A stretch of DNA of 64,000 nt from Polyangium sp. y55x31 (lineage in GTDB: Bacteria; Myxococcota_A; Polyangia; Polyangiales; Polyangiaceae). The stretch's first letter is position 1. Each line of letters begins with the position of its first letter. A program made the position numbers and the translations under genes. The stretch spans positions 310,001-374,000 of the forward strand of contig NZ_JARZHG010000002.1 of the NCBI RefSeq assembly GCF_029946505.1. Direction: 5' to 3'. The notes under the pieces were generated by a model. That model saw nothing but the letters and a program-made list of their open reading frames with translations. It was not told the origin of the DNA and ran no database searches. This document shows, piece by piece, positions 16,994 through 26,714 of the stretch.

Positions 16994-18213
16994 GCGCCGC
17001 TCCCGCTCCCTTCGCGGCTCCCCGCAGCCACGCGCAGCACCACGGGCCCGCCGCGGCTCGCGCGGATCTCGTCGCCCATGCAGAGCTCGACCTCGGCGGC
17101 GAGCTCGAACTCGCCCAGGATCGGCCGTGGCGCTCCGCTCGGCGTCCGCAGCACCACGAACCCGCTGTCGCCGTGCACCACGCGATCGACGTGCAGCGCG
17201 CCCACGACGAGCGGACCGAGCGGCGCGAGGAAACGCATCCCGGCGACCGTCACGATCACACCGTCCGGCACGAGGTCTTGCTCGGGCGACGCCGTCGGCC
17301 GCTCGATCCCGCACGGCACCTCGCCCCCGAGCTCCAGGCGAATCCCCTGGCTCACCGGGATCGCGCCCTGGATCCGCGCGCCGGCGAGCATCGTCCCGTT
17401 CCGCGTGTCGAGATCCTCCACGAAGATCTCGCTCCCCTCGCGGCGAATGCGCAGGTGCGTGCGGCTCACGGCCCGCGCGCCGATGAGGATCGTCGCTTCG
17501 CCGCGGCCGATCGTCACCTCCTCGCCGAGCGCCACGCGAAAGAATTTTCCGCCGATCTCCAGATCCGCGAGCGGCCCCGTCGCGAGCCGCGCGCGGATCG
17601 CGCGAGCCGCATCGGCGACCACGTCGTCGTCTCGCTCGGCGAGCGCGGCCCGCGCGACCTCGAGCGCTGCGCGACGCTCGGCGGTCCTGTCGAGATCGGC
17701 CACGCGCCTCCGCACGTCGGTCACTTCGCGGACCTTGCGCGACTCGGCGTGCGAGGCCTTGAGGCGCTCTTCGAGCTTCTCGATCGCGCCCATCTCCGTG
17801 AGCACCCGGATCTCCGACTCGGCGTCCCCGAGCTCCGCGTAGATCTCGGCTGCGCGTTCGAGCTCCCCAGCGCCTTCGAGATCACGGGCGACACGCGCGA
17901 GCTCGCTCTTCAGCGAGGCCCCGCCACGGGCGCGGATCACGTCGAGCGTGAGCCGGGCCTTGCGACCGAGCGCGCGCTTCTGGATCTCCTCGCTCTTCGC
18001 GGTCCGCGCGGCGACGTCGCAGAACGCGATCCGTTGTTCGACCGATCCTTCCGCGTCGGCGCGCAGGAGCAAGACGCGCGCCGCGTCGTCCGGCATCTCG
18101 GCTTCGACGTACAGCGTGGCCGCGGAAGCGAGGTCACCGGCGAGCTCCCGGGCGCGCGCCTCCTTTGCTCGTCGGCCCTCGCCCCAGCGCAGGAAGCGAT
18201 CGAAGAGACCCAC
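16990..18213 (-). CDS. FHA domain protein
   Basis: A 407-residue protein. Residues about 1-210 are alpha-helical and TPR-like (LAGDLASAATLYVEAEMPDDAARVLLLRA). A forkhead-associated domain, which binds phosphothreonine peptides, follows: IGRGEA (235-240), SRTH (250-253) and NGT (272-274) are the classic binding residues. A further C-terminal beta-rich stretch (FLAPLGPLVVGALHV ... RPILGEFELAAEVELCMGDEI) may be a second, degenerate FHA-like unit. It is the first gene of a leftward operon with a kinase and a TPR protein, and its start is 84 bp from divergent pilB. A TACCAT box lies 8 nt before its GTG start. Confidence 0.85.
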   Translation of the reverse strand: MGLFDRFLRWGEGRRAKEARARELAGDLASAATLYVEAEMPDDAARVLLLRADAEGSVEQRIAFCDVAARTAKSEEIQKRALGRKARLTLDVIRARGGASLKSELARVARDLEGAGELERAAEIYAELGDAESEIRVLTEMGAIEKLEERLKASHAESRKVREVTDVRRRVADLDRTAERRAALEVARAALAERDDDVVADAARAIRARLATGPLADLEIGGKFFRVALGEEVTIGRGEATILIGARAVSRTHLRIRREGSEIFVEDLDTRNGTMLAGARIQGAIPVSQGIRLELGGEVPCGIERPTASPEQDLVPDGVIVTVAGMRFLAPLGPLVVGALHVDRVVHGDSGFVVLRTPSGAPRPILGEFELAAEVELCMGDEIRASRGGPVVLRVAAGSREGSGSGA

Positions 18214-18221
18214 TGGGCGGC

Positions 18222-18227
18222 ATGGTA
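18222..18227 (-). promoter_or_regulatory. -10 box (TACCAT), leaderless-type
   Basis: TANNNT box 8 nt before the GTG at 18213 of the FHA gene, in the short region shared with pilB. Confidence 0.45.
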
Positions 18228-18257
18228 GCGCGGCTCGGAAGCGCAGGGCGAGACCTG

Positions 18258-18286
18258 TTGACTCTCCCCTTCCCTCCGCGGACCAT
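18258..18286 (+). promoter_or_regulatory. Putative promoter for pilB
   Basis: TTGACT, 17-bp spacer, GACCAT. The -35 is strong and the -10 weak. A transcript from it would start close to the Shine-Dalgarno sequence, so the true promoter may lie further upstream inside the FHA gene region. Confidence 0.3.
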
Positions 18287-18296
18287 CGGAGGCTCG

Positions 18297-20009
<1,713 letters not shown>

Positions 20010-20011
20010 CC

Positions 20012-21130
20012 ATGACCGCGGAGACGCCGGGGCGCGAGCCCCTCCGTTACACGATCCAGCAGCTCCTCAAGGTCATGGTCGACAAGGGGGCGAGCGACAT
20101 GCACATCACGCGGAACTCGCCTCCGCTCCTGCGCATCGACGGCTCGGTCGTCCCGCTCAAGCTGCCGCCGCTCTCCGACGAGGACACGAAGGAGCTCTGC
20201 TACTCGGTCCTCAGCGAGGATCAGAAGATCGTCTTCGAGAAGAAGAACGAGCTCGACCTCTCGTTCGGCCTGTCGAGCATCTCCCGCTTCCGCGCCAACA
20301 TCTTCATGCAGCGCGGCGCCGTCGCGGGCGCGTTCCGCCAGATCCCTTTCAAGATCCTGAGCTTCGACGATCTCGGCTTGCCGCCCGTCGCCTCCGAGAT
20401 CGCCAACAAGCCGCGCGGCCTCGTCCTGGTCACGGGACCGACCGGCTCCGGCAAGAGCACCACGCTCGCGAGCATCATCGACAAGGTCAACTCCGAGCAG
20501 CGCTTGCACATCATCACGGTCGAGGACCCGATCGAGTACATCCACAACCATAAGCTCTCGGTCGTGAACCAGCGCGAGGTCGGCGCCGACACGGCGTCGT
20601 TCAAGGACGCGCTCAAGTACATCCTCCGCCAGGATCCGGACGTCGTGCTCGTCGGCGAGATGCGCGACCTCGAGACGATCGAGGCGGCGCTGACGATCGC
20701 CGAGACGGGCCACCTCGTCTTCGCCACGCTCCACACGAACAGCGCGGTCTCCTCGATCAACCGCATCATCGACGTCTTCCCTGCGCACCAGCAGTCGCAG
20801 GTCCGCGCGCAGCTCAGCTTCACGCTCGCCGCGGTCATGACGCAGCAGCTCGTGCCCAAGGTCGGCGGAGGCCGCGCGCTCGCGGTCGAGGTCATGGTGC
20901 CGAACGCGGCCATCCGGAACCTCATCCGCGAGGACAAGCTCCATCAGATCTACTCGCAGATGCAGGTCGGCCAGGCGGGCAGCGGCATGCAGACGATGAA
21001 CCAGTGCCTCTACGGCCTCTACCAGCGCCGCTTGATCTCGCTCGAGGACGCGCTCGCGCATGCCGGTGACATCGAGGAGCTGCGCGCCATGATCGAAGGG
21101 CGTGCCGTCCGCCGCGGCCCTGCGACCTAG
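20012..21130 (+). CDS. pilT: Type IV pilus retraction ATPase PilT
   Basis: A 372-residue hexameric ATPase that disassembles and retracts the pilus. It opens with the PilT-specific LLKVMVDKGASDMHITRNSPPLLRIDG region, then Walker A GPTGSGKST, DPIEYIH, the Walker B region DPDVVLVGEMRDLETI, the His box GHLVFATLHTNSA, and the AIRNLIRE motif diagnostic of PilT. Length is normal apart from a slightly longer C-terminus. The start is 2 bp after the pilB stop, with GGAGAC upstream, so both are made from one mRNA. PilC would be expected next but is not here. Confidence 0.94.
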   Translation: MTAETPGREPLRYTIQQLLKVMVDKGASDMHITRNSPPLLRIDGSVVPLKLPPLSDEDTKELCYSVLSEDQKIVFEKKNELDLSFGLSSISRFRANIFMQRGAVAGAFRQIPFKILSFDDLGLPPVASEIANKPRGLVLVTGPTGSGKSTTLASIIDKVNSEQRLHIITVEDPIEYIHNHKLSVVNQREVGADTASFKDALKYILRQDPDVVLVGEMRDLETIEAALTIAETGHLVFATLHTNSAVSSINRIIDVFPAHQQSQVRAQLSFTLAAVMTQQLVPKVGGGRALAVEVMVPNAAIRNLIREDKLHQIYSQMQVGQAGSGMQTMNQCLYGLYQRRLISLEDALAHAGDIEELRAMIEGRAVRRGPAT

Positions 21131-21198
21131 CGAGCCCGGCGGATCCAGCCTCCCGCCGAAGTCCCCGAATCCCTCCCGTAAGAAACAAAGCAGGAGTT

Positions 21199-21227
21199 TT
21201 GACACCCCACCGCCCGTTCAGTAGGGT
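21199..21227 (+). promoter_or_regulatory. lexA promoter
   Basis: Perfect TTGACA (21199-21204), 17-bp spacer, TAGGGT (21222-21227); the start codon at 21238 is only 10 nt after the -10, so the mRNA would be nearly leaderless. Confidence 0.65.
21206..21222 (+). promoter_or_regulatory. Putative LexA operator
   Basis: The 17-mer ends in GTTCAG (21216-21221) and matches 13 of the first 16 positions of the Myxococcus xanthus LexA motif CTRHAMRYBYGTTCAGS as I recall it. It sits exactly between the -35 and -10 boxes, the right place for autorepression. Confidence 0.5.
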
Positions 21228-21237
21228 AGGCGCTGCG

Positions 21238-21897
21238 ATGCAAGGGCTCACCGAGCGCCAACAGCAGGTTCTGCATTACATCCGCCAGTCCATCAACGAG
21301 CGGGGGTATCCGCCCACGCTGCGAGAGATCGGCGCGCACATGGGCATTCGCTCCACGAACGGGGTGAACGACCATCTGCGTGCGCTCGAGCGGAAGGGGT
21401 ACTTGACGCGGGAGGACATGAAGAGCCGCGCCTTGCGGCCGAAGGACATGTCCGCGAACGCCCGAGCCGACGAGCCGATCTCGTTGCCCGAGGCGCCCGA
21501 GGACGACCTCTGCGAGGTCCCGGTCGTCGGCCGGATCGCTGCGGGTCTGCCGCTCCTCGCCGAGGAGCACCTCATCGACACGGTCCGCATCGATCGGATG
21601 CTCGTGCGCGGGGGTCGCGAGATCTTCGGCTTGAAGGTCACGGGCGACTCGATGATCGAGGCCGGCATCCTGAACGGCGACTACATCTTCGTGCGTCGCC
21701 AGCCCACGGCGCAGCGCGGCGAGATCGTGGTGGCGCTCATCGGGGACGAGGCGACGGTCAAGTACTACTTCCCCGAGAAGGACTACGTCCGGTTCCAACC
21801 GGCGAACTCGAAGATGGCCCCGATCCTCGTGCGGGCCTCGGACTTCAAGCCGACGATGCTGCTCGGCGTCGTGGTCTCGGTATTCCGCCGGCTTTGA
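21238..21897 (+). CDS. lexA: LexA repressor
   Basis: A 219-residue SOS repressor. N-terminal winged HTH (LTERQQQVLHYIRQSINERG, TLREIGAHMGIRSTNGVNDHL), then a linker and the S24 self-cleaving domain: scissile Ala102-Gly103 (RIAAGLPLL), nucleophile Ser138 (VTGDSMIEAG) and general base Lys175 (ATVKYYF). All are intact, so RecA-stimulated autocleavage is expected. It has its own sigma-70-type promoter with a likely operator in the spacer, indicating autoregulation. ATG 21238 is chosen because it begins the conserved domain and lies downstream of the -10; the in-frame start at 21199 overlaps the -35. Confidence 0.95.
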   Translation: MQGLTERQQQVLHYIRQSINERGYPPTLREIGAHMGIRSTNGVNDHLRALERKGYLTREDMKSRALRPKDMSANARADEPISLPEAPEDDLCEVPVVGRIAAGLPLLAEEHLIDTVRIDRMLVRGGREIFGLKVTGDSMIEAGILNGDYIFVRRQPTAQRGEIVVALIGDEATVKYYFPEKDYVRFQPANSKMAPILVRASDFKPTMLLGVVVSVFRRL

Positions 21898-21922
21898 CCG
21901 TATCCCGCGTGTCACAGCACCG

Positions 21923-21952
21923 TTGACGCGCGGCGCGCACGCTTGATAGCGT
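21923..21952 (+). promoter_or_regulatory. Putative promoter for the DUF4398/OmpA operon
   Basis: TTGACG (21923-21928) and TAGCGT (21947-21952) separated by 18 bp, in the short gap after lexA. Confidence 0.4.
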
Positions 21953-21963
21953 CCCGGACACGG

Positions 21964-22338
21964 ATGGGAGCGACGGATCGGTTCCGTCGTCGCTCCAGAA
22001 AGAACGCGATCGTGAAGGCGCACGTGCGGCGGTTCCGAGCTTGGGTGCTGGCAGCGGTGGGAGGCCTCCTTCTCATCGGCGCGACCGGCTGTGGTGGATC
22101 GATTTACGCGATCACCTCGAGCAGCGCTTCCTCGAAGCTCGAGACGGCGGAGGCGCTCGGCGCCGAGCGCTACGCGCCCTACGAGTTCTGGTACGCGAAG
22201 GAGCACCTCCACAAGGCCATGGAAGAGGCCTCGACCGCTGACTACGGCGACGCGATCAAGTTCGCGAGCACGGCGGAAGAGTACGCCGACAAGGCCATCG
22301 TTCTCGCGAAGCAGGCGCACGAAGGATCGGGCCGATGA
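21964..22338 (+). CDS. DUF4398 lipoprotein
   Basis: A small envelope lipoprotein. A hydrophobic segment (WVLAAVGGLLLIGATGC) ends in a lipobox; the mature part (about 80 residues) is helical with APYEFWYAKEHLHKAMEEAS and AIKFASTAEEYADKAI, the DUF4398 signature. The ATG at 21964 gives a long, Arg-rich n-region; the in-frame GTG at 22012 would give a more usual 27-residue signal, and neither has a clear Shine-Dalgarno sequence. Its stop overlaps the start of the OmpA gene by 4 bp (ATGA), so the two are co-translated and probably act together at the outer membrane/peptidoglycan. Confidence 0.75.
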   Translation: MGATDRFRRRSRKNAIVKAHVRRFRAWVLAAVGGLLLIGATGCGGSIYAITSSSASSKLETAEALGAERYAPYEFWYAKEHLHKAMEEASTADYGDAIKFASTAEEYADKAIVLAKQAHEGSGR

Positions 22339-23546
22339 AGAGCACGCGCGGCGCTACCAAGATGCAGAAGCCGGCTCGTCGTCCGGCGGATCGTTCGTAC
22401 GGGCGCTGGGCGCTGCCGGCGCTCGTCGTCGTGGCGCTCGGGCAGGCCTCGTGCTCGCAGGTGTCGGGCATGCGTGGCGACATCGAGGGCCTCACGAAGA
22501 TCGCGGGACAGGCGGAGCGCAACGGCGCGATCCGCTGCGCGCCGCGTGAGCTCGCGACGGCGAAGAGCCACCTCACGTTCGCGGAGACGGAGCTCGATCA
22601 GGGCTTCTTGTTCAAGGCGAAGGCGCACCTCGACATCGCGCGCGCGAACGCGCACGCGGCCTATGATCTCTCGCCGCCGCAGAAGTGCGCCGAGCGTGGC
22701 TTCGTCGAGGAGGAGGCGCCGCCGCCGCCGCCGCCCCCGCCGCCGCCTCCTGGAGATTGCGACGGCGACGGCTACCTCGATCCGCAGGACACGAAGTGCC
22801 CGTGCGAGGCCGAGACGTGGAACGGCTTCCAGGACGAGGACGGCTGCCCCGACGATCCGGACACGGACGGCGACGGCCTTCCGAACTCGAAGGATAGCTG
22901 CGTCCTCGTGCCCGAGGACAAGGACGGCTACCTCGACGACGACGGTTGTCCGGAGCTCGACAACGACCTCGACACGATCCTCGACGACGCGGACAAGGAT
23001 CCCGCGACGGGCAAGAGCTGCGCGAACGAGCCCGAGGATCCGGACGGGTACGAGGATGTCGACGGCTGCCCCGAGCCGGACAACGACAAGGACACGGTCC
23101 CGGATCTCGAGGACCAGTGCCCGAACGAGCCCGGCGTGGTGGGCGGCGACAAGCCTGGGTGCCCGAAGAAGCCTTCTCTCGTCATCGTGACGGAGAAGGA
23201 GATCAAGATCACCCAGCAGATCCACTTCGAGTTCGACAAGGACAAGATCAAGCCCGACAGCTTCGCGATCCTCGACGCTGTCGCGCAGGTTCTTCAGGAC
23301 AACCCGAAGATCAAGATCGAGATCCAGGGCCACACGGACAACAAGGGTTCGGCCGTGTATAACAAGAAGCTCTCGGATCGCCGCGCTGCGGCCGTCCTGA
23401 AGTACCTCGTCGCGAAGGGCATCGATCCGAGCCGGCTCACGTCGCACGGCTACGGTATGGAAGTTCCCCTCGTGCCGAATACGACCGATCAGAATCGCGC
23501 GCTGAATCGACGCGTGCAATTTGTCCGGACCGAAGGTCAGAAGTAA
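22335..23546 (+). CDS. OmpA-family lipoprotein with thrombospondin type 3 repeats
   Basis: A 403-residue lipoprotein. Signal and lipobox LGQASC (Cys40), then a helical DUF4398-like part (about 45-120), an unbroken run of 11 or so prolines (about 130), a calcium-binding thrombospondin type 3-like region rich in DxDxDG units (DGDGYLDPQD, DTDGDGLPNSKD, DKDGYLDDDG), and a C-terminal OmpA/Pal peptidoglycan-binding domain (about 275-400: IHFEFDKDKIKPDS, IQGHTDNKGS, NKKLSDRRAAAV). It probably tethers the outer membrane to the cell wall. ATGA overlap with the upstream DUF4398 gene shows coupling; the shared N-terminal fold suggests the pair arose by duplication. Confidence 0.88.
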   Translation: MKSTRGATKMQKPARRPADRSYGRWALPALVVVALGQASCSQVSGMRGDIEGLTKIAGQAERNGAIRCAPRELATAKSHLTFAETELDQGFLFKAKAHLDIARANAHAAYDLSPPQKCAERGFVEEEAPPPPPPPPPPPGDCDGDGYLDPQDTKCPCEAETWNGFQDEDGCPDDPDTDGDGLPNSKDSCVLVPEDKDGYLDDDGCPELDNDLDTILDDADKDPATGKSCANEPEDPDGYEDVDGCPEPDNDKDTVPDLEDQCPNEPGVVGGDKPGCPKKPSLVIVTEKEIKITQQIHFEFDKDKIKPDSFAILDAVAQVLQDNPKIKIEIQGHTDNKGSAVYNKKLSDRRAAAVLKYLVAKGIDPSRLTSHGYGMEVPLVPNTTDQNRALNRRVQFVRTEGQK

Positions 23547-23600
23547 AACCTCGGTACCGACGAGCCCTCCCCCATCGCTCCTCCCGGAGGACAGACCGCC

Positions 23601-25355
23601 GTGCATCTCCGTCCGTTTGGGTCGTTCGCTGCCTTTGCGCTTTCCGCTGTCGTCGTAGGTGGCCTTTGTGGCTATCCGGGCGCGGCCTTCGCTGCAGGCG
23701 AGAAGGACAAAGAGGCCCTCAAGCTCCACGACCAGGCGATGGACGAGGACTACCTCGCCGTCGAGTTCGACAAGGCCGAGAAGAAGCTCAAGGACGCGCT
23801 CAAGAAGTGCGGCGACGATGGTTGCAGCCCAAAGGTTTTGGGCAAGCTCCACATCGCGCTCGGCACGGTCTACGGCGGCTCGAACAAGCTCGACAAGGCC
23901 AAGGAAGAGTTCGTCGAGGCCCTCAAGGCCGACCCGAACGCCGCGCTGATCGAGTCGCTCACCACGCCTGAGCTGACGAAGGCCTTCGAAGAGGCCAAGA
24001 AGCAGGCGAAGCCGAGCAAGCCCGCCGGCCCGTCGAAGCCTCCGCCGAGCGAGGACGGCGAGGAACCCGCCGAGAAGCCCGGCGGGGATCTCGAGCACAC
24101 GCCGATCGCGGAGCAGGCGGTCAACACGCCCGTGCCCGTGTTCATCGAGGTCGGCGAGGACGTCACGGTCGCGAAGGCGACGCTCCGGTACAAGCCCTTC
24201 GGCGCCTCGAAGTGGACCTCGCTCGAGATGCAGCGCGTCGGCAACGGCTGGGGCGCAGAGATCCCGTGCGCGGACGTCACCACGACGGGTGACATCAAGT
24301 ACTACATCGTCGTCACGGACGAAGCCGGCGAGCAGCTCAAGGCGGGCTCGCAGAAGGATCCGTACCGCGTTCCGATCAAGCGCGAGCTCGAAGGTGACGA
24401 GCCCTCGCTGCCGGGCAAGAAGCCCCCGCGGCAGTGCAAGGCGAAGGAAGACTGCCCGCCGGGCCTGCCGGGCTGCGAGAAGACCTCCACGGAGAAGCGC
24501 GGCGAGAAGGGCTGGGGCGCGACCTGCGAGGCCGATCAAGAGTGCCAGGCCGGGCTCATCTGCCAGAACGGCCAGTGCGAAGAAGGCAAGCGCGACGGCG
24601 ACGACACCGGCCCCCAGCCCGCCGGCAAGGGCAAGAAGAACATCATCGGCCTCGGCGGTCAGCTCGACCTGATGCTGATCAGCAGCGCCGAGAACGTCTG
24701 CTCGGGCTCCAACGAAGCGTATTACTGCTTCTACCCCGGCAGCAGCGACCGCTTCTTCGGCGATCCGATCGCGGCGCAAGGCACGAACGGCATCCAGGGC
24801 GGCTTCGCGCCGGCCGGCGGCCGCGTCTTCGCCTCGTACGATCGCGAGTTCGTCAAGCTCGGCTCGGGCGCGCTCGGCGCGGGCTTGCGCTTCGGCATCG
24901 CGTTCGGCGGGCACCCCTCGTCCGATCAGCAGCCGCCGAACGAGCTCCACGCGACCATGTCGAGCTTCCCGCCCATCCACGGCGAGCTGCGCGGCTGGTA
25001 CTCGTTCCTCGGCAGCCAGTTCGAGCAGGGTCAGGTCCGTCCGTTCGGCTTCATCGGCGTGGGCCTCGCGAAGGTCTCGGCGGCCGTGCCCGTCACCGTC
25101 TGCGACAAGCTGCAGAAGAACGGCGAGGACAAGATCGATCCGGCCGACGATAGCTGCCCCGGCAGCACGCCTGCCATCAGCCGTGACCTCGACGCCTACC
25201 AGATCTCGGGCCTCAACTTCGTCTCGGTCGGCGCCGGCGCCACCTACGCCTTCACGCCGAACTTCGGCGTGACCGCCGAGATCAAGGCGATGTTCATGCT
25301 GACCACGTTCGCCGTGGTCATCGCGCCCTCCCTCGGCCCCGTCTTCGCCTTCTGA
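23601..25355 (+). CDS. TPR-containing outer-membrane beta-barrel protein
   Basis: A 584-residue secreted protein. A signal peptide (about 1-32, ending AAFAAG) precedes a TPR-like helical region (about 35-130) and a Lys/Pro/Glu linker. A beta domain follows (HTPIAEQAVNTPVPVFIEV), then a Cys-rich knot (CKAKEDCPPGLPGCEK ... CEADQECQAGLICQNGQCEEG), then a C-terminal region of alternating strands ending in Phe (GPVFAF) that looks like an outer-membrane barrel. GTG 23601 is supported by GGAGGA about 10 nt upstream. It lies 54 bp after the OmpA gene and may be co-transcribed. A role in envelope organisation is inferred from layout only. Confidence 0.75.
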   Translation: MHLRPFGSFAAFALSAVVVGGLCGYPGAAFAAGEKDKEALKLHDQAMDEDYLAVEFDKAEKKLKDALKKCGDDGCSPKVLGKLHIALGTVYGGSNKLDKAKEEFVEALKADPNAALIESLTTPELTKAFEEAKKQAKPSKPAGPSKPPPSEDGEEPAEKPGGDLEHTPIAEQAVNTPVPVFIEVGEDVTVAKATLRYKPFGASKWTSLEMQRVGNGWGAEIPCADVTTTGDIKYYIVVTDEAGEQLKAGSQKDPYRVPIKRELEGDEPSLPGKKPPRQCKAKEDCPPGLPGCEKTSTEKRGEKGWGATCEADQECQAGLICQNGQCEEGKRDGDDTGPQPAGKGKKNIIGLGGQLDLMLISSAENVCSGSNEAYYCFYPGSSDRFFGDPIAAQGTNGIQGGFAPAGGRVFASYDREFVKLGSGALGAGLRFGIAFGGHPSSDQQPPNELHATMSSFPPIHGELRGWYSFLGSQFEQGQVRPFGFIGVGLAKVSAAVPVTVCDKLQKNGEDKIDPADDSCPGSTPAISRDLDAYQISGLNFVSVGAGATYAFTPNFGVTAEIKAMFMLTTFAVVIAPSLGPVFAF

Positions 25356-25467
25356 AATCTGTCCGCGTCGCTCGACGCGCGACCAGACTCCTCCACGAAA
25401 ATTCGTCCGTACACCAACGATCTTCGATGCACTACGCCCTTTGTCGGCGAGCGCTAGAAGATCGCTG

Positions 25468-26019
25468 GTGAGCTACGAGAGTTTCCAGATCGACGTAATC
25501 GAGCTCGGCAGCCGCGGCGTTCCGCTCACGGTGGCCAACGTCGTCGCGCACTTGCGGGTGCCACCCGCGCGCGTGCAGCGAGCGCTCGACCGGATGGCTC
25601 GTGAGGGGCTGCTCGATCTCGAGGTCGACGAGAACGAAGGGTTCGTCGTCTATCGCGTCCGCGGCCTCTCCACGATCGCGCGGCGCGCGCGCCCTCGCGA
25701 AACGCGGCCGACGCGGGCCGCATGCTCGACGCCCGCGACGTATGCGCGGCACAGCCCGCTCACGGTCGAGCGGAAGAGCGTGACGGTCGCGGTCGTGCTC
25801 GGCGCGCTCGTCCCTGGGATCGGCCTCGCGTACGCCGCGCCGCTGCGCGTGGTGCTCGCCGCGTCGCTCCTCGTGCTGGTGTTCGGCAAGGTGCTCGTCG
25901 CGACCTTCATCTTCGCGCCTCTGTTCTGGGTGTTCGCGATCGGCGTGTCCGCGCTCTTCGGCGGCCTCTACGCCGTTCGCTACAACCAGGAAGGACACCG
26001 CGCGCGGCTGCTCTCCTGA
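25468..26019 (+). CDS. Winged-helix protein with two membrane segments
   Basis: A 183-residue protein. Residues about 1-65 form a probable winged helix: SRGVPLTVANVVAHLRVPPARVQRALDR is helix-turn-helix-like and GLLDLEVDENEGFVVYRV would be the wing. After a basic linker, two hydrophobic helices (VTVAVVLGALVPGIGLAYAA and LVFGKVLVATFIFAPLFWVF, then a third GVSALFGGLYAVRY) insert in the inner membrane. A membrane-bound DNA-binding protein is the natural reading; the family is not recognised. The GTG at 25468 is preferred over the TTG at 25441 because a TAGAAG box lies 7 nt before it. Confidence 0.65.
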   Translation: MSYESFQIDVIELGSRGVPLTVANVVAHLRVPPARVQRALDRMAREGLLDLEVDENEGFVVYRVRGLSTIARRARPRETRPTRAACSTPATYARHSPLTVERKSVTVAVVLGALVPGIGLAYAAPLRVVLAASLLVLVFGKVLVATFIFAPLFWVFAIGVSALFGGLYAVRYNQEGHRARLLS

Positions 26020-26115
26020 ACGTCGCAACGATCTCGCAGCGTTCTGCGTCGACGCTCGTGTTGCTCGTGAGGCGCGCGGGAGTCCTCGCGCGACACATGA
26101 AGCTCGCGCGTGTAG

Positions 26116-26472
26116 CTACGTGAGGATCTGGAACAACGACAGCAGCGTGCCTGCGTCGTGATGCTCGAAGCGGATGCCGGCCCGCGTGCGACGACCGCCG
26201 GGCGTGCCGCGGCGGATCCAGGCGACGGTGCCGTTCAAGCGGAGCGGGTCCCAGAGCGACGGCGTCGTCACTTCGAGGGTGACGGACGTATCGGGGGTGA
26301 GCTCATTTCCCGCGGCGGCCGAAATATCGCGCTCGAGGACCTCGATGCCGGCGCCGCCGAGGCCGAGGTCCCGGATGGTGACGCCGCGGGCGCGGCCCTC
26401 CTGGTCGAGGAGGGTGGCCTCGAGCTCCATGCGCTTTCGTCCGTGCGCGCGGAAGTGGTCCCGAACGGACAT
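26116..26472 (-). CDS. PilZ domain protein
   Basis: A 118-residue single-domain protein of PilZ type: a basic N-terminus (RAHGRKRMELEATLLD), then TIRDLGLGGAGIEV in place of the DxSxxG loop, then alternating beta strands (NGTVAWIRRG, RAGIRFEHHD). PilZ domains bind cyclic-di-GMP through RxxxR and DxSxxG; here the RKR is present but the Ser is Gly, so nucleotide binding is uncertain. A TATCAT box 6 nt before the ATG suggests a leaderless mRNA. It is divergent from the larger PilZ-type protein at 26715. Confidence 0.75.
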   Translation of the reverse strand: MSVRDHFRAHGRKRMELEATLLDQEGRARGVTIRDLGLGGAGIEVLERDISAAAGNELTPDTSVTLEVTTPSLWDPLRLNGTVAWIRRGTPGGRRTRAGIRFEHHDAGTLLSLFQILT

Positions 26473-26478
26473 GCGAAA

Positions 26479-26484
26479 ATGATA
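26479..26484 (-). promoter_or_regulatory. -10 box (TATCAT), leaderless-type
   Basis: TANNNT box 6 nt before the ATG at 26472. Confidence 0.5.
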
Positions 26485-26714
26485 TCTCTATCGTAGAGGC
26501 GACACATGCGCGGCGCGCTCGATCCGCGAGATCGGCGAGCGGGCTCGAGCGTGGAGCGCGTCTCTGGGCAAACGAGGGCGCGAAAACTTTCCGGCCAGAG
26601 GCCGTTACAACGTAGTTGGGTTTGTGCGCGACCTCAAGGTAACATCCGCGCCGCTGCTCGCGCCGGGGCGACCCGGAGCGACCCTTCGTTGATCGAGATG
26701 GGAGCTCTACCCTG

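Noticed and set aside
22680-22755. CCG-rich microsatellite as a possible phase-variation tract
   Set aside because: It encodes an uninterrupted proline run within the OmpA protein; units are triplets, so length changes would not shift the frame.
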